A DNA stretch of 33,301 bases from Fulvivirga sp. (GTDB lineage: Bacteria > Bacteroidota > Bacteroidia > Cytophagales > Cyclobacteriaceae). Location of the stretch: assembly GCA_028280565.1 (NCBI GenBank), contig JANQLQ010000064.1, positions 1 through 33,301 of the forward strand, written 5' to 3'. A program made the position numbers and the translations under genes. Position 1 is the first letter of the stretch; every line of letters starts with the position of its first letter. The notes beneath the pieces are model-generated. The model was not told the origin of the DNA. It worked only from the letters and a program-made list of their open reading frames with translations, and searched no databases. This document shows, in pieces, positions 9,251 through 18,614 of the stretch.

Positions 9251-10273
9251 TCACAAATAGCAATCTACATTTTCGGAAACCACGATATCCAACGGCAAAA
9301 GCTTCACTTTTGGCACTTCTTTTTTGTAAATGAGATAATCGGAGAGTAAGGAAATACCATCATACCCTTGAGATATGGGGTTTTGATGGATGAGGATATC
9401 AATTTTTCCTTCTTTGAGCTGTTGTACATTTTTAGGGATCAGGTCATACCCGATAACTTTTATATTTTCATGCTCACGCATATGATCTGCTAACAGGTAG
9501 GTCTTGGACGTAGTCATGAAGATACCGGCCGTACCCGGCAGAACGGTACGGAGGTCATTAAGCTGTTGCGCCTCTTTAAAGGTGAACACTTCTATGGGCT
9601 GTGTGATGTTGTGGTCGTTGTAGAACTCTTTGAATCCCTGCTCTTTTTCGTGCAGGTGGGTCGAGTTCTCTAAGTGTTGTTCCACATGGATCACCAAGAT
9701 CTTTTTGTCGTGTGGAGCCAATGCATTCATCAATTGTGCTGCCACACGTCCGCTTTTACGATAGTCCTGTCCTATAAAAGTGTGATAGGCGACCTCCTCT
9801 ATAGGGGTATTGATCAGGTTATACGGGATCCGTTTTTCTTCGAGCCGGTGAAAAAGTTCAAGCGAATCTTGATAATAGACCGGGGCGATCAACATGGCGT
9901 CAGGATCCAATGCTATAGCCTGGGAGAACTTCTCGTTATAATCCTCCGGTGTTTTAGAGTATTCAAAGTATTGCAGAAAAATACCGAACTGGCGAAATTC
10001 CTTTTCCGATCTATGGATGCCGTTAGCACATTGTCGCCAATAATAGTCATCGCTATAGTCGGGGATGACCACAGCAATCACATGATCTTTATGAGCTTTA
10101 AGTGACCGGGCGATCAGGTTAGGCTCGTAATTGATCTTTTCTAATACTTCCTGAACCTTCTTTGCAGCCTCTTCTGACACCGTGCCCCGGTTATGGATCA
10201 CCCTGTCCACGGTTCCCCTTGAGACGTTGGCCATGTCGGCAATATCACGGATGGTATAGCGCTCTTTTCCCAT
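9251..10273 (-). CDS. LacI-family transcriptional regulator
   Basis: The 340-residue protein has an N-terminal LacI helix-turn-helix (TIRDIADMANVSRGTVDRVI, about residues 7-26), a hinge helix ending in PNLIARSL, and a periplasmic-binding-protein-like sugar-sensing domain to the C-terminus. ARSL carries the leucine that LacI proteins insert at the central CG of the operator. It is the only DNA-binding regulator seen in the locus; there is no hybrid two-component sensor, no SusR and no ECF sigma/anti-sigma pair. Palindromes with a central CG occur before its own gene, the symporter gene and the nagB-like gene, so it is inferred to control the whole PUL and itself. The inducer is unknown. Confidence 0.93.
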   Translation of the reverse strand: MGKERYTIRDIADMANVSRGTVDRVIHNRGTVSEEAAKKVQEVLEKINYEPNLIARSLKAHKDHVIAVVIPDYSDDYYWRQCANGIHRSEKEFRQFGIFLQYFEYSKTPEDYNEKFSQAIALDPDAMLIAPVYYQDSLELFHRLEEKRIPYNLINTPIEEVAYHTFIGQDYRKSGRVAAQLMNALAPHDKKILVIHVEQHLENSTHLHEKEQGFKEFYNDHNITQPIEVFTFKEAQQLNDLRTVLPGTAGIFMTTSKTYLLADHMREHENIKVIGYDLIPKNVQQLKEGKIDILIHQNPISQGYDGISLLSDYLIYKKEVPKVKLLPLDIVVSENVDCYL

Positions 10274-10320
10274 AATGTAAAAGTAGTATTCGAGCGGCTA
10301 ACTAGCAACAGGGTTCTTTA

Positions 10321-10355
10321 AGTGCTCGAACAATTTTTAATTGTTCTCGTGCACA
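10321..10355. promoter_or_regulatory. Paired LacI-type operators between lacI and susC
   Basis: AGTGCTCGAACAAT (10321-10334, 10 of 14 consensus positions) and TGTTCTCGTGCACA (10342-10355, 12 of 14) have centres 21 bp apart, the same spacing as the pair at 881-915. Read on the minus strand, the 43-nt block 10356-10314 matches 880-922 at 34 positions, so the module faces lacI as the other faces the symporter gene. It lies 47 bp upstream of the lacI start and about 316 bp upstream of susC. Autoregulation of lacI is likely, and control of susC is possible. Confidence 0.7.
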
Positions 10356-10671
10356 ATTTGTTTTTTAACCCAAAAAAAACTACTTTTAATTGATTGAAAA
10401 ACAGTTGAAACAAACTACCAGGCTTATGGAAAAGAAGAAGTACAAATGTGGTCTTATTGGCGCCTCTCGCCCGCTTGGAAATGGGGTGGCAGGTACAGAC
10501 TGAAAGGGTGGAATCACGGATTTCACATGATCTGCATAAATGAACCATACACATGAAATGTCCATGCTCACGGGTGTCCCTGCAAGCAAGCCAACACTGG
10601 TAACGAGATCGCTGGGAGGGTCAAAAGGCTTGGAAAATGCCATGTGATCATAGAAAACCAGTAAAATATAC
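10356..10671 (+). other. Long susC leader with a possible short leader ORF
   Basis: About 316 nt separate the operator pair from the susC start. No family-level gene is visible. A 25-codon frame begins at ATG 10426 (MEKKKYKCGLIGASRPLGNG and five more residues) and stops at 10503. Its lysine-rich start followed by GLIGASRP faintly recalls the N-terminus of Gfo/Idh/MocA oxidoreductases. A second short frame starts at 10541. They could be leader peptides, gene remnants or chance. Long untranslated leaders before susC, sometimes with antisense RNAs, are known in Bacteroides. Confidence 0.3.
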
Positions 10672-13600
10672 ATGAAACGCTCACTAATTTTTTTATTCCT
10701 ATTGTCTATTGCCTCCACCCTTTGGGCACAGGAGAGAATAGCCGTTAGCGGGAGAGTGATATCTACGGATGACAGCGCACCATTGCCCGGTGTAAGTGTC
10801 TATGTTAAAGGCACTACCATCGGTACTGTTACCGATGTCGACGGGAACTTCAAATTAGATGTACCGACTGCCGATGATATCTTGGTCTTTTCTTTTGTTG
10901 GCTACAATACGGAAGAGATTCTCGTAGGTAATCAAACCTACATCGACCTTAATATGTCACCTGATATTTACGAGTTGCAGGCCATTGTGGTTACGGCTTT
11001 GGGTATCGAACGTGAAGAAAAAGCCCTGGGATACACGTCACAACAAATTGACGGAGAGCAGCTTAACGTAGCGAAGGAGATCAACGTCGTCAACTCGCTG
11101 GCAGGAAAAGTGGCCGGCGTCTTCATCAACCAGGCGGGTACGGGCCCCGGTGGAACGTCTAACGTGGTGATCCGCGGGTATGCCTCGCTCAATCCTACCA
11201 ATGACGCTAGCAATGCCCCGCTGTATGTAGTGGACGGTGTGCCCATGAATAACCCCCAAGGAGGAGGGGTCGAGTTCGGGGGAATTGACCTTGGGGATGG
11301 GATATCAAATCTTAATCCTGACGATATCGAATCCATCAATGTACTTAAAGGCGCTAGCGCTACGGCATTGTACGGCTCCCGGGGGCAAAATGGGGTGATT
11401 ATGGTCACGACAAAAAAAGGTACTCCCGGCAAGGGCATTGGGGTAGATTTCAGTAGTAGCTTGGTCTTAGAACGACCGCTGGTACTCCCCGAGTTCCAAG
11501 ACGAATACGGCCGGGGCTCCAATGGTAATTTCCCGGTAGATAATAACGGTAACTTCTCTGATAATGCCCGCATAAGCTGGGGAGAGCGCATGCTCGGGCA
11601 GACCGAAGTGGATGGACAAACCTTGGTGAACTGGACCGGAGAGCCTACTCCCTATTCTCCGCAAGAAGATAATATCTCGGATTTTTTCAGGACCGGGAAG
11701 ACCTTTATTAATAGTGTTACCCTATCGGGAGGCAACGAAAAATCCCAAGGCATATTATCCATTTCTAACCTCCAGAACGAGGGAATCATGCCGAACAATG
11801 AACTTGATCGTACCACGGTCAACCTGAGGATCAGTCACCAGCTATCAGACCGGTTGTCCTTCGACGGTAAGATCAATTATATCCGGCAGGAAGCGTTCAA
11901 CCGGCCTAACCTGGCCTTGAGTCCTGATAACCCGATGAACAGCTTGATCCAGATGCCCCGGTCCATCCGGCTGGATGACTTGGAGGATTTTCGTAACCCG
12001 GACGGGTCCCCCAGGGTGTACACCAATGCCGCGGGCACAGACTTTTGGCAAAACCCGTATTGGGCGGTAAATCTCAATACCAATAGTGACAACCGCGACC
12101 GTGTGATCGGCTTTGTTTCTGCCAAATACAAGTTCACCGACTGGCTAAGCTTACAATTACGCTCCGGGAGGGATTTCTACAATGATCGTCGCGAATTCCG
12201 TAACGCTACCGGCACAATTTACCGTACCACCCCGGACAAGGCGTATTACAGTACTACAGATGTTCGGGTCTCCGAAAGTAACTCAGACTTCCTGCTGGCG
12301 ATCAACCCGGCTTCCACGGGAGACTTTACTTTTTCAGGCATGGCCGGCGGTAACCTGCTGAGAATAGAGACAGAATCCCTGAATAACATTGCTTTAGGCC
12401 TGAACGTACCCGACTTTTTTATCATACAGAATGGCCTCAGCGTACAGGCTACCGAAGGACGGAGCTCCAGGGAGATCCAATCGCTTTATGGTTCGGCACA
12501 AATAGATTATAAAAACATGATCTTTTTGGAATTGACGGCGAGAAACGACTGGTCCTCGGCGTTGCCTTCCGATGAGTGGTCCTACTTCTATCCATCGGCC
12601 TCCGCTAGTGTCGTTTTTACTGACTTGTTAGAAATGGAGGATGACATTTTGAGCTTTGGAAAATTCAGGGCCTCCATTGCTGGTGTCGGCAATGATACTA
12701 ACCCTCATCAGCTTGATTTACTTTATTTCGTCAACGCGCTGGACCATGGTGGACAGTCCTTTGGGCAGGTCACCTCATCACGTCCGCCAATCGACCTAAA
12801 GCCGGAATACACCACTTCATTCGAGGTAGGGGTGGACTTAGCTTTTTTCCAAGGACGATTCAATTTAGACGCTACCTATTACAATGCAGGTACACGTAAC
12901 CAAATCTACAACACCCCGGCATCTAAACCTTCCGGGTTCAGGAACGCACTGATCAATGGCGGCCTGGTCCGTAACCAGGGCGTAGAATTAATGTTGTCAG
13001 GAGATATTCTCAAACAAGGAGATTGGCGGTGGAACTCTATCATCAATTTTGCCCGTAATCGATCCGACGTAGAGGAGCTTTCCGATGATGTTACCGTCAT
13101 CTCTTATGGCACTTTTGACCAGTTTGGTGTTCGTGTGCAGGCCGAAGTGGGCGACCCGTTCGGCAATATTTATGCGGATCGCAGCTTCCTTAGAGACCCG
13201 GAAACAGGGCAACGTATCATCGGGGATAATGGCTTACCTGTTCCGGATCCTTCCCCGGACCCGGTGAAAATAGGCAACTTCCAGCCCGACTGGATCGCGG
13301 GGATCACGAACACGGTCACTTATAAAAGCTTGAGTTTAAGTTTTCTAGTGGACATACGCCAAGGCGGGGATATCTTTTCATTCTCCAATGCCATTGCCGC
13401 CCACAACGGGAATGCCGAGTTTACCCTGGACCAACGGGCCGAATGGTATGCAGGGGCTGGCGGCTATATTGCCGACGGTGTTCGGGAAGATGGAAGTCCG
13501 AATACCATAGAGGTAAACCCGCAAGAATACTGGCAATTCGTAGGAGGGCAGGCTTCCGCCTTTGGAGAGGAATTTGTTTACGATGGCAGTTTCGTGAAAC

Positions 13601-13827
13601 TGAGAGAACTGACCCTGGGGTACCAATTGCCGCAAAAAATACTTGAAAAAACCTTCTTCAAGCAGGCAAGACTGTCGTTTGTGGGAAGAAATCTCTTTTT
13701 CATTCATAAGAACACTCCCGGTTTCGACCCCGAAGCCACCTTCAATTCCGGTAAAGTGCAGGGGATCGAAGCTTTTGCTTTTCCCAGTACAAGAAGTTTT
13801 GGTTTTAATCTAAATCTATCCATATGA
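10672..13827 (+). CDS. susC: SusC/RagA-type TonB-dependent outer-membrane transporter
   Basis: The 1051-residue protein has a signal peptide ending in LWAQ, a carboxypeptidase-regulatory-like domain (about 24-100, with GRVISTDDSAPLPGVSVYVK), the TonB-box-like segment AIVVTALGI, a plug domain (about 110-245, with PLYVVDGVPMNN and SINVLKGASATALYGSRG), and a long C-terminal beta barrel. This is the standard SusC layout and length. It imports oligosaccharides across the outer membrane, powered by TonB, with SusD as a lid. The stop overlaps the SusD start (ATGA), so the two are translationally coupled. There is no N-terminal DUF4880/STN-type sensor extension, which fits regulation by LacI rather than an anti-sigma factor. 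Confidence 0.96.
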   Translation: MKRSLIFLFLLSIASTLWAQERIAVSGRVISTDDSAPLPGVSVYVKGTTIGTVTDVDGNFKLDVPTADDILVFSFVGYNTEEILVGNQTYIDLNMSPDIYELQAIVVTALGIEREEKALGYTSQQIDGEQLNVAKEINVVNSLAGKVAGVFINQAGTGPGGTSNVVIRGYASLNPTNDASNAPLYVVDGVPMNNPQGGGVEFGGIDLGDGISNLNPDDIESINVLKGASATALYGSRGQNGVIMVTTKKGTPGKGIGVDFSSSLVLERPLVLPEFQDEYGRGSNGNFPVDNNGNFSDNARISWGERMLGQTEVDGQTLVNWTGEPTPYSPQEDNISDFFRTGKTFINSVTLSGGNEKSQGILSISNLQNEGIMPNNELDRTTVNLRISHQLSDRLSFDGKINYIRQEAFNRPNLALSPDNPMNSLIQMPRSIRLDDLEDFRNPDGSPRVYTNAAGTDFWQNPYWAVNLNTNSDNRDRVIGFVSAKYKFTDWLSLQLRSGRDFYNDRREFRNATGTIYRTTPDKAYYSTTDVRVSESNSDFLLAINPASTGDFTFSGMAGGNLLRIETESLNNIALGLNVPDFFIIQNGLSVQATEGRSSREIQSLYGSAQIDYKNMIFLELTARNDWSSALPSDEWSYFYPSASASVVFTDLLEMEDDILSFGKFRASIAGVGNDTNPHQLDLLYFVNALDHGGQSFGQVTSSRPPIDLKPEYTTSFEVGVDLAFFQGRFNLDATYYNAGTRNQIYNTPASKPSGFRNALINGGLVRNQGVELMLSGDILKQGDWRWNSIINFARNRSDVEELSDDVTVISYGTFDQFGVRVQAEVGDPFGNIYADRSFLRDPETGQRIIGDNGLPVPDPSPDPVKIGNFQPDWIAGITNTVTYKSLSLSFLVDIRQGGDIFSFSNAIAAHNGNAEFTLDQRAEWYAGAGGYIADGVREDGSPNTIEVNPQEYWQFVGGQASAFGEEFVYDGSFVKLRELTLGYQLPQKILEKTFFKQARLSFVGRNLFFIHKNTPGFDPEATFNSGKVQGIEAFAFPSTRSFGFNLNLSI

Positions 13828-15371
13828 TACGGCGGTTGCAAAATATTCACGGTTTCACCCGTACAGTGTTTAAAACGGTGCTTCTGTCCCTGGTCTTTAC
13901 AGCTTGTACGGGAGACTTTGAAGAATTGAACGAAAGCCCCACAGGCTTAGAGGAATCCAGGGCAGATGAGGACCTGCTCTTTACCCGGGCATTGGTCTAT
14001 GGCATGTTGCGCTACACGGAGTTCCAGCGCGCCCAGCATTTATATGCTCATCATTATATCCAGTATTATTCTGTGGCAGTGGATTACTTCCCGACCGGCC
14101 GGTATATCACACGTGACGATTGGCTTACCGATTACTGGGAAGAAGCATACGCCGATTACGCTATGAATTGCCAGCAGGTGATCAACCTAACGCAAGATGA
14201 ACCGGAAAAGATCAACAAAACCTCCATAGCGCGTATATGGAAGGTGTTTATCATGCACCGGATCACCGATTTCTGGGGTGATGTTCCATATTTCGAAGCT
14301 TTCCAAGGGGACTTGATGATTGCCTATGACCGGCAAGAGGATATTTACCGGGATATGCTTTTAGAGCTTGAAGATGCCGTAAACCAGTTTGACCCGTCCA
14401 GGACACTGAATTTTAGCGCCAATGATGTCATGTATGGAGGGAGTATTGATCGCTGGACGCGGTTTGCGAACTCCCTGCGCTTGAGATTGGCCATGCGTAT
14501 TTCAGGAGTGGATCCTGTCCTTGCCGAAGAAAATGTAAGGGAAGTATTGGCAGATAACCGGCTTATCGAGAATAATGAGCAATCGGCGATCATGAATTAC
14601 GGCCGGGACTTTGGGGGAGCGGATGAGAATGTACAGCCGATGTCCCTGATCAAAAGCTTCAACGAATATCGTTTCAGCAACACCCTCATTGATTACTTGC
14701 AGGATAATAACGATCCCCGGCTCCCCGTCTACGCCACCCCGGTGAACGGGAATTATGTAGGGCTTACCAATGGATTGAATCCCATTGAAGTGAACGCGAT
14801 CAATCGTAATGACTTCTCCCAAGACAGTGATATCATTTCCGGGGCGTATTCCCCAAGTGCAGCGTTGCAATACGCCGAGGTTTGTTTCTTGAAGGCCGAA
14901 GCCGCATTAAGAGGTTGGGCCGCGGGCAGCCCGCAAGAACATTACGAAGACGGCATCCGCGCTTCCATTAACTATTGGCTGGAGGTCTACGACAACCTGC
15001 AAGGACGCGTTCCCGATGCAGGGAACGTATTGCCAGTGATAGAGATCACATCTGCCGATATCGATGCGTTTTTAGACGAACCCGCCATACGCTACGATGA
15101 CAGCAACGCATTAGCGCAGATCATCACTCAAAAATGGGTTGCGAACATCAATAATGGCTTCGAATCCTGGGCAGAATATAGACGAACTGGATTCCCGGTA
15201 CTGAATCCGATCCCCAATACCGATGGGCTTAGCGAAACAGGTGGATCTACCGTGCCTACACGTGTACGATACCCTGTCGAAGAGCGGACCTTGAACGCAG
15301 TAAATTACGAAAGAGCTGTTCAAAACAACCCAGACCTTGTAACCACCCGGGTGTGGTGGGACATAGACTAA
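13824..15371 (+). CDS. susD: SusD/RagB-type glycan-binding lipoprotein
   Basis: This 515-residue lipoprotein has a signal peptide with lipobox FTAC and an alpha-helical TPR-rich body. IMHRITDFWGDVPYFEAFQGD in the middle and the closing segment NYERAVQNNPDLVTTRVWW are typical of the SusD-like_2 type. Such proteins sit on the outer face of the SusC barrel and capture oligosaccharides. The gene overlaps susC by 4 nt. It is followed after 56 nt by two Asp-tethered lipoprotein genes, the usual position of surface glycan-binding proteins in a PUL. The ligand cannot be predicted because SusD specificity is not readable from motifs. Confidence 0.95.
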   Translation: MIRRLQNIHGFTRTVFKTVLLSLVFTACTGDFEELNESPTGLEESRADEDLLFTRALVYGMLRYTEFQRAQHLYAHHYIQYYSVAVDYFPTGRYITRDDWLTDYWEEAYADYAMNCQQVINLTQDEPEKINKTSIARIWKVFIMHRITDFWGDVPYFEAFQGDLMIAYDRQEDIYRDMLLELEDAVNQFDPSRTLNFSANDVMYGGSIDRWTRFANSLRLRLAMRISGVDPVLAEENVREVLADNRLIENNEQSAIMNYGRDFGGADENVQPMSLIKSFNEYRFSNTLIDYLQDNNDPRLPVYATPVNGNYVGLTNGLNPIEVNAINRNDFSQDSDIISGAYSPSAALQYAEVCFLKAEAALRGWAAGSPQEHYEDGIRASINYWLEVYDNLQGRVPDAGNVLPVIEITSADIDAFLDEPAIRYDDSNALAQIITQKWVANINNGFESWAEYRRTGFPVLNPIPNTDGLSETGGSTVPTRVRYPVEERTLNAVNYERAVQNNPDLVTTRVWWDID

Positions 15372-15427
15372 ACCCCACTGAACAATGAACCCAATGATCT
15401 TTGAAAATAATCTAAATCCTAACAACA

Positions 15428-17056
15428 ATGAAAAGTAAGTACTTAAATCTAAACACCTTATTGAGTGTGTTATCTTGTTTCGCCATGCTCACGTTCTTTG
15501 CCGCCTGTGGCGACGATGACGATGATAATGGCGAACCCTTAAGTGATGCCAAAGAGATCTTATCTTTTGTCTTTGCTGATCTCACCCCAGCCGTACAGGG
15601 CAACATAAACGGAACGGCTATTACGGCCATGGTACCTTTCGGTACAGATGTGACTGCGTTAGAGCCTACGGTTACCATATCGCAAGAAGCTACCGTAAGC
15701 CCTGCCAGCGGCCAGGCACAGGATTTTTCGAGCCCGGTCACCTATACCGTTACCGCTGAAGATGGCTCCGAAGCCACGTACACCGTGACGGTGAACGTAA
15801 CGGCTGGTTCTTCAGAAAAAGAGCTCACCACTTTCATATTTGAAAGTCTCGATCCCGATGTTGCGGGAGTCATCACGGGCAACGATGTGGCCGTTGACGT
15901 ACCTTTTGGTACCGATGTGAGTGCTTTGGCCCCTACCATCACCCTTTCAGACCTGGCCTCAGTGGCGCCGGCCAGTGGTGTAGAGCAAGATTTTTCCAGC
16001 CCGGTCGATTATACAGTGACTGCACAGGACGGGAGTACGAATGTGTACCAGGTTACGGTGACCATACTTCCTAAGCCTGGTCTTGCGATAACGCCGGTAT
16101 GGGAAAAGGTATTGAGAGTGGCAGGGACTGATGCACTCCCTAACTGGTTTACAATCAATAATGATGCTGATATCGCTGTTGGTAATGGGTCTGTTTATGC
16201 CATGAATAACCGTGATAAAATACGGATACTGGACCCTTCCACAGGTGACGAAAAGGTAGTAGATGATTTTCTAAGCCATACAGTGACTGTTACTGGTGTG
16301 TATGCAAATATCGTTGCTGTTAAAGTGGACGCCGGAAATAATATCATCGGTAGTTCGGGTTCATTGCCAGGGGGCAATTGGCATGTATATCAATGGGACG
16401 ACGAGTCAGCCACTCAAGAAGTAATCTTAACTTGGGAGAGCGTCCCGTTCAGGATAGATAATTTCGCCGTGGTCGGAGATATGGATGGAGAAGGATATAT
16501 CTATGCTGCTAGCAATGATTCCAACCAAATATACCGTTGGGAAGTGAGTAATGGTACAGTATCAAGTTCCACTCCTACCATAACCACAGTGTCTGAAGTG
16601 GATAACTTTGGAAGCTTTACGGCCATCTTCCCGCTGTCAGCGGACGCCAATTCTGATCTTTTGGTCAATGGAAACAAGATCCAGCCTATTTTGGTAGGTG
16701 CGGATGGTACGGTCAAGGAAGAATTACCTGCAGCAATCATTAATGAAGCAACCGGGGTTTTGACAGGCTTTACTTCAGACCTAGTCTATTTTGAATTGGG
16801 TGCTAATAAAGTCTTAGTCACTATTAACACACCTAATCCTAGTACGCAAGACCTAGTATTTATCGATGTAACCAACGGGCTGCCACAAGTTACAGAAGAT
16901 GATATACAGCGTGTAGAATTTAGCGATAATTCTTTGGACGCTACCAATATTAATGCTACTGGAGGACTTGCTTTTGAAACAGCAGGTAGCACGGTAACGG
17001 TTTATGGCTTAATTACCAATAATGGTATAGGCGCTTACACCGTTGAGTTAAACTAA
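15428..17056 (+). CDS. Asp-tethered lipoprotein with two DUF5018-like modules
   Basis: This 542-residue protein has a signal peptide and lipobox FAAC followed by an Asp-rich tether (GDDDDDNG), a surface-export type signal in Bacteroidota. Two Ig-like modules of about 85 residues follow (roughly 43-125 and 136-218), each with VPFGTDVxALxPT, then DFSSPV, YTVTA and DGS; this matches the DUF5018-like pattern. The C-terminal half (about 225-542) has repeated short strands such as VYAMNNRDKIRILDP and IYRWEVSNG, suggesting a beta-propeller, perhaps the DUF4623 type. Its place after SusD suggests a surface glycan-binding protein. No catalytic motif is visible, and the ligand is unknown. Confidence 0.8.
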   Translation: MKSKYLNLNTLLSVLSCFAMLTFFAACGDDDDDNGEPLSDAKEILSFVFADLTPAVQGNINGTAITAMVPFGTDVTALEPTVTISQEATVSPASGQAQDFSSPVTYTVTAEDGSEATYTVTVNVTAGSSEKELTTFIFESLDPDVAGVITGNDVAVDVPFGTDVSALAPTITLSDLASVAPASGVEQDFSSPVDYTVTAQDGSTNVYQVTVTILPKPGLAITPVWEKVLRVAGTDALPNWFTINNDADIAVGNGSVYAMNNRDKIRILDPSTGDEKVVDDFLSHTVTVTGVYANIVAVKVDAGNNIIGSSGSLPGGNWHVYQWDDESATQEVILTWESVPFRIDNFAVVGDMDGEGYIYAASNDSNQIYRWEVSNGTVSSSTPTITTVSEVDNFGSFTAIFPLSADANSDLLVNGNKIQPILVGADGTVKEELPAAIINEATGVLTGFTSDLVYFELGANKVLVTINTPNPSTQDLVFIDVTNGLPQVTEDDIQRVEFSDNSLDATNINATGGLAFETAGSTVTVYGLITNNGIGAYTVELN

Positions 17057-17116
17057 AATGTATGAAGATCGACAACGTCTTCGATAAAGTTTCTTTTAAA
17101 TATGAGTTTTAATGCT

Positions 17117-18511
17117 ATGAAAAAAGTGTCAAACATTTTCTTGTCTGTCATCTTTTTACTTGGGATAATGGCCATTGTCTCTTGTGGTGACGATGACGGT
17201 GACGACGGCCCATTACTCAGCAAACGAAAAGAGATCACATCGTTTGAATTAGAGGGAGGATGCCTGGGTGGCAATGTCACCGGGGATATTAATGGCGATA
17301 ATTTCACGGTTAGGGCCACCGTTCCTTTTGGTACGGATGTGACCACGCTGGCACCTATGATCGGGATCTCGCAAGAGGCGAGCGTACAGCCTACTTCCGA
17401 GACACCACAGGATTTCACTACACCGGTAGTGTATACCGTTACTGCCGAAGATGGCACTACCCAGGACTGGACAGTGATCATCACCGTAGCAGGGGAGGAT
17501 AGCCAGCCCGTACTTACATTAAGTAGTGCAGTTTGGGCTTTAACAACTTTTCAAGGCACTTTGCCTGACTGGTTTACGAGTAACGGGGAAGATGGGATAG
17601 CGTATGGCAATGATCACGTATACGCTTCGTTCAACCATGATCAAATTAAGTTTTTGGATCCTGCTAACGGAGATTCCCGTGGCGACCTGGACATGACAGG
17701 AGTAGACGGTGGAAGCTTGAAGATCTCCGATGTGGAAACCAGTGCCGACGGATCCATTTTGGCCTGTAATGTGGTCGATCATAATGGCAACGGGACAGCC
17801 ACTTTTAAAATATACCGGTGGGCCTCAGAAACCAGTGCCCCCGAGGTATACCTTGAGTATGAAGTGAGCGATGTGGTCAGGTTAGGAGATAATCTTTCAG
17901 TGATTGGCGACGTTACAGGAGACGCCGTGATCTACACGGCCTACGGAAGGAATTTTTCTGCCGGCCAACGCGGAGCCGATGTATACCGCTGGGAAGTTAC
18001 AGGCGGAATACTCAACGAAACCCCTACCATCATACGCAGTAGCGATTTTGGGCTTTCTGGCCTGGGGTCCAGGGCACATGCCACTGCACTCAGTGTAGAC
18101 GATGACGTAGTCTGGGTGAACGGTAACGACGTAGATGTAGCTACGCTGTCTCTCACCGATGGCAGTATCCAACAGCAGCTTCCGAATGAAAATCGAGACT
18201 TGGTGGATTTCTTTTACAATAACTTCGTGGTCTTTAACCTATGTGACAGGACGGTCATTGCTTCGGTTTTCCCAAGAAGTGCCAACGAAAGCCGTTTGCT
18301 AGTAATTGACGTGACGAACGGGCTTGACAACGTGACCGCAGACGAGGTGATCTATTCCGAGGATTTTGTGCAAGGAAATACGACCGACAATGCAGATGCC
18401 AGTGGAAATGTCACTTACAATAAAGTAAGTGAATCCGAAGCGGAGGTCTACATTTTGATCACTAACCAAGCGCTGGCTAAATTCAGGCTTACCTTAGAAG
18501 CAGGAAGTTAA
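17117..18511 (+). CDS. Asp-tethered lipoprotein with DUF5018-like and propeller-like domains
   Basis: This paralogue of the preceding protein has one DUF5018-like module (about residues 37-125, with VPFGTDVTTLAPM, DFTTPVVYTVTAEDGT) and a similar C-terminal region with VYASFNHDQIKFLDP and VYRWEVTGG. The signal peptide ends in IVSC followed by GDDDGDDG. I prefer the ATG at 17117 (MKKVSNIFLS), which gives a standard lipoprotein signal; 17102 is an in-frame alternative adding five residues. It starts 60 nt after the previous gene and is followed by a terminator-like hairpin, so it probably ends the susCD transcript. It is a likely second surface glycan-binding protein; binding is inferred from context only. 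Confidence 0.8.
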   Translation: MKKVSNIFLSVIFLLGIMAIVSCGDDDGDDGPLLSKRKEITSFELEGGCLGGNVTGDINGDNFTVRATVPFGTDVTTLAPMIGISQEASVQPTSETPQDFTTPVVYTVTAEDGTTQDWTVIITVAGEDSQPVLTLSSAVWALTTFQGTLPDWFTSNGEDGIAYGNDHVYASFNHDQIKFLDPANGDSRGDLDMTGVDGGSLKISDVETSADGSILACNVVDHNGNGTATFKIYRWASETSAPEVYLEYEVSDVVRLGDNLSVIGDVTGDAVIYTAYGRNFSAGQRGADVYRWEVTGGILNETPTIIRSSDFGLSGLGSRAHATALSVDDDVVWVNGNDVDVATLSLTDGSIQQQLPNENRDLVDFFYNNFVVFNLCDRTVIASVFPRSANESRLLVIDVTNGLDNVTADEVIYSEDFVQGNTTDNADASGNVTYNKVSESEAEVYILITNQALAKFRLTLEAGS

Positions 18512-18551
18512 ACGTATTGATTTTTGGTTAGTTGATGATTCATGCTAATGG

Positions 18552-18584
18552 AAAAGGTGCCCTGTCAAGCGGCACTTTTTCCTA
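18552..18584 (+). terminator. Rho-independent-like terminator after the susCD group
   Basis: The stem AAAAGGTGCC (18552-18561) pairs with GGCACTTTTT (18571-18580) with one G-U pair and a 9-nt loop, and runs into T-rich sequence. It lies 40 nt after the lipoprotein gene and 31 nt before the first GHL10 gene. It could separate the two groups or reduce downstream expression. Confidence 0.7.
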
Positions 18585-18614
18585 TTTTCCAAAGGCAAAA
18601 AGGTATACAAAAAT

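Noticed and set aside
10386-10718. 110-codon open frame antisense to the susC leader
   Set aside because: It runs into the susC signal-peptide coding sequence and shows no family similarity. An antisense RNA is possible, but a protein is not supported.
10968-11591. 207-codon open frame antisense to susC
   Set aside because: It lies wholly within the conserved SusC plug coding region and has the Pro/Ser/Thr-rich composition typical of an antisense shadow.
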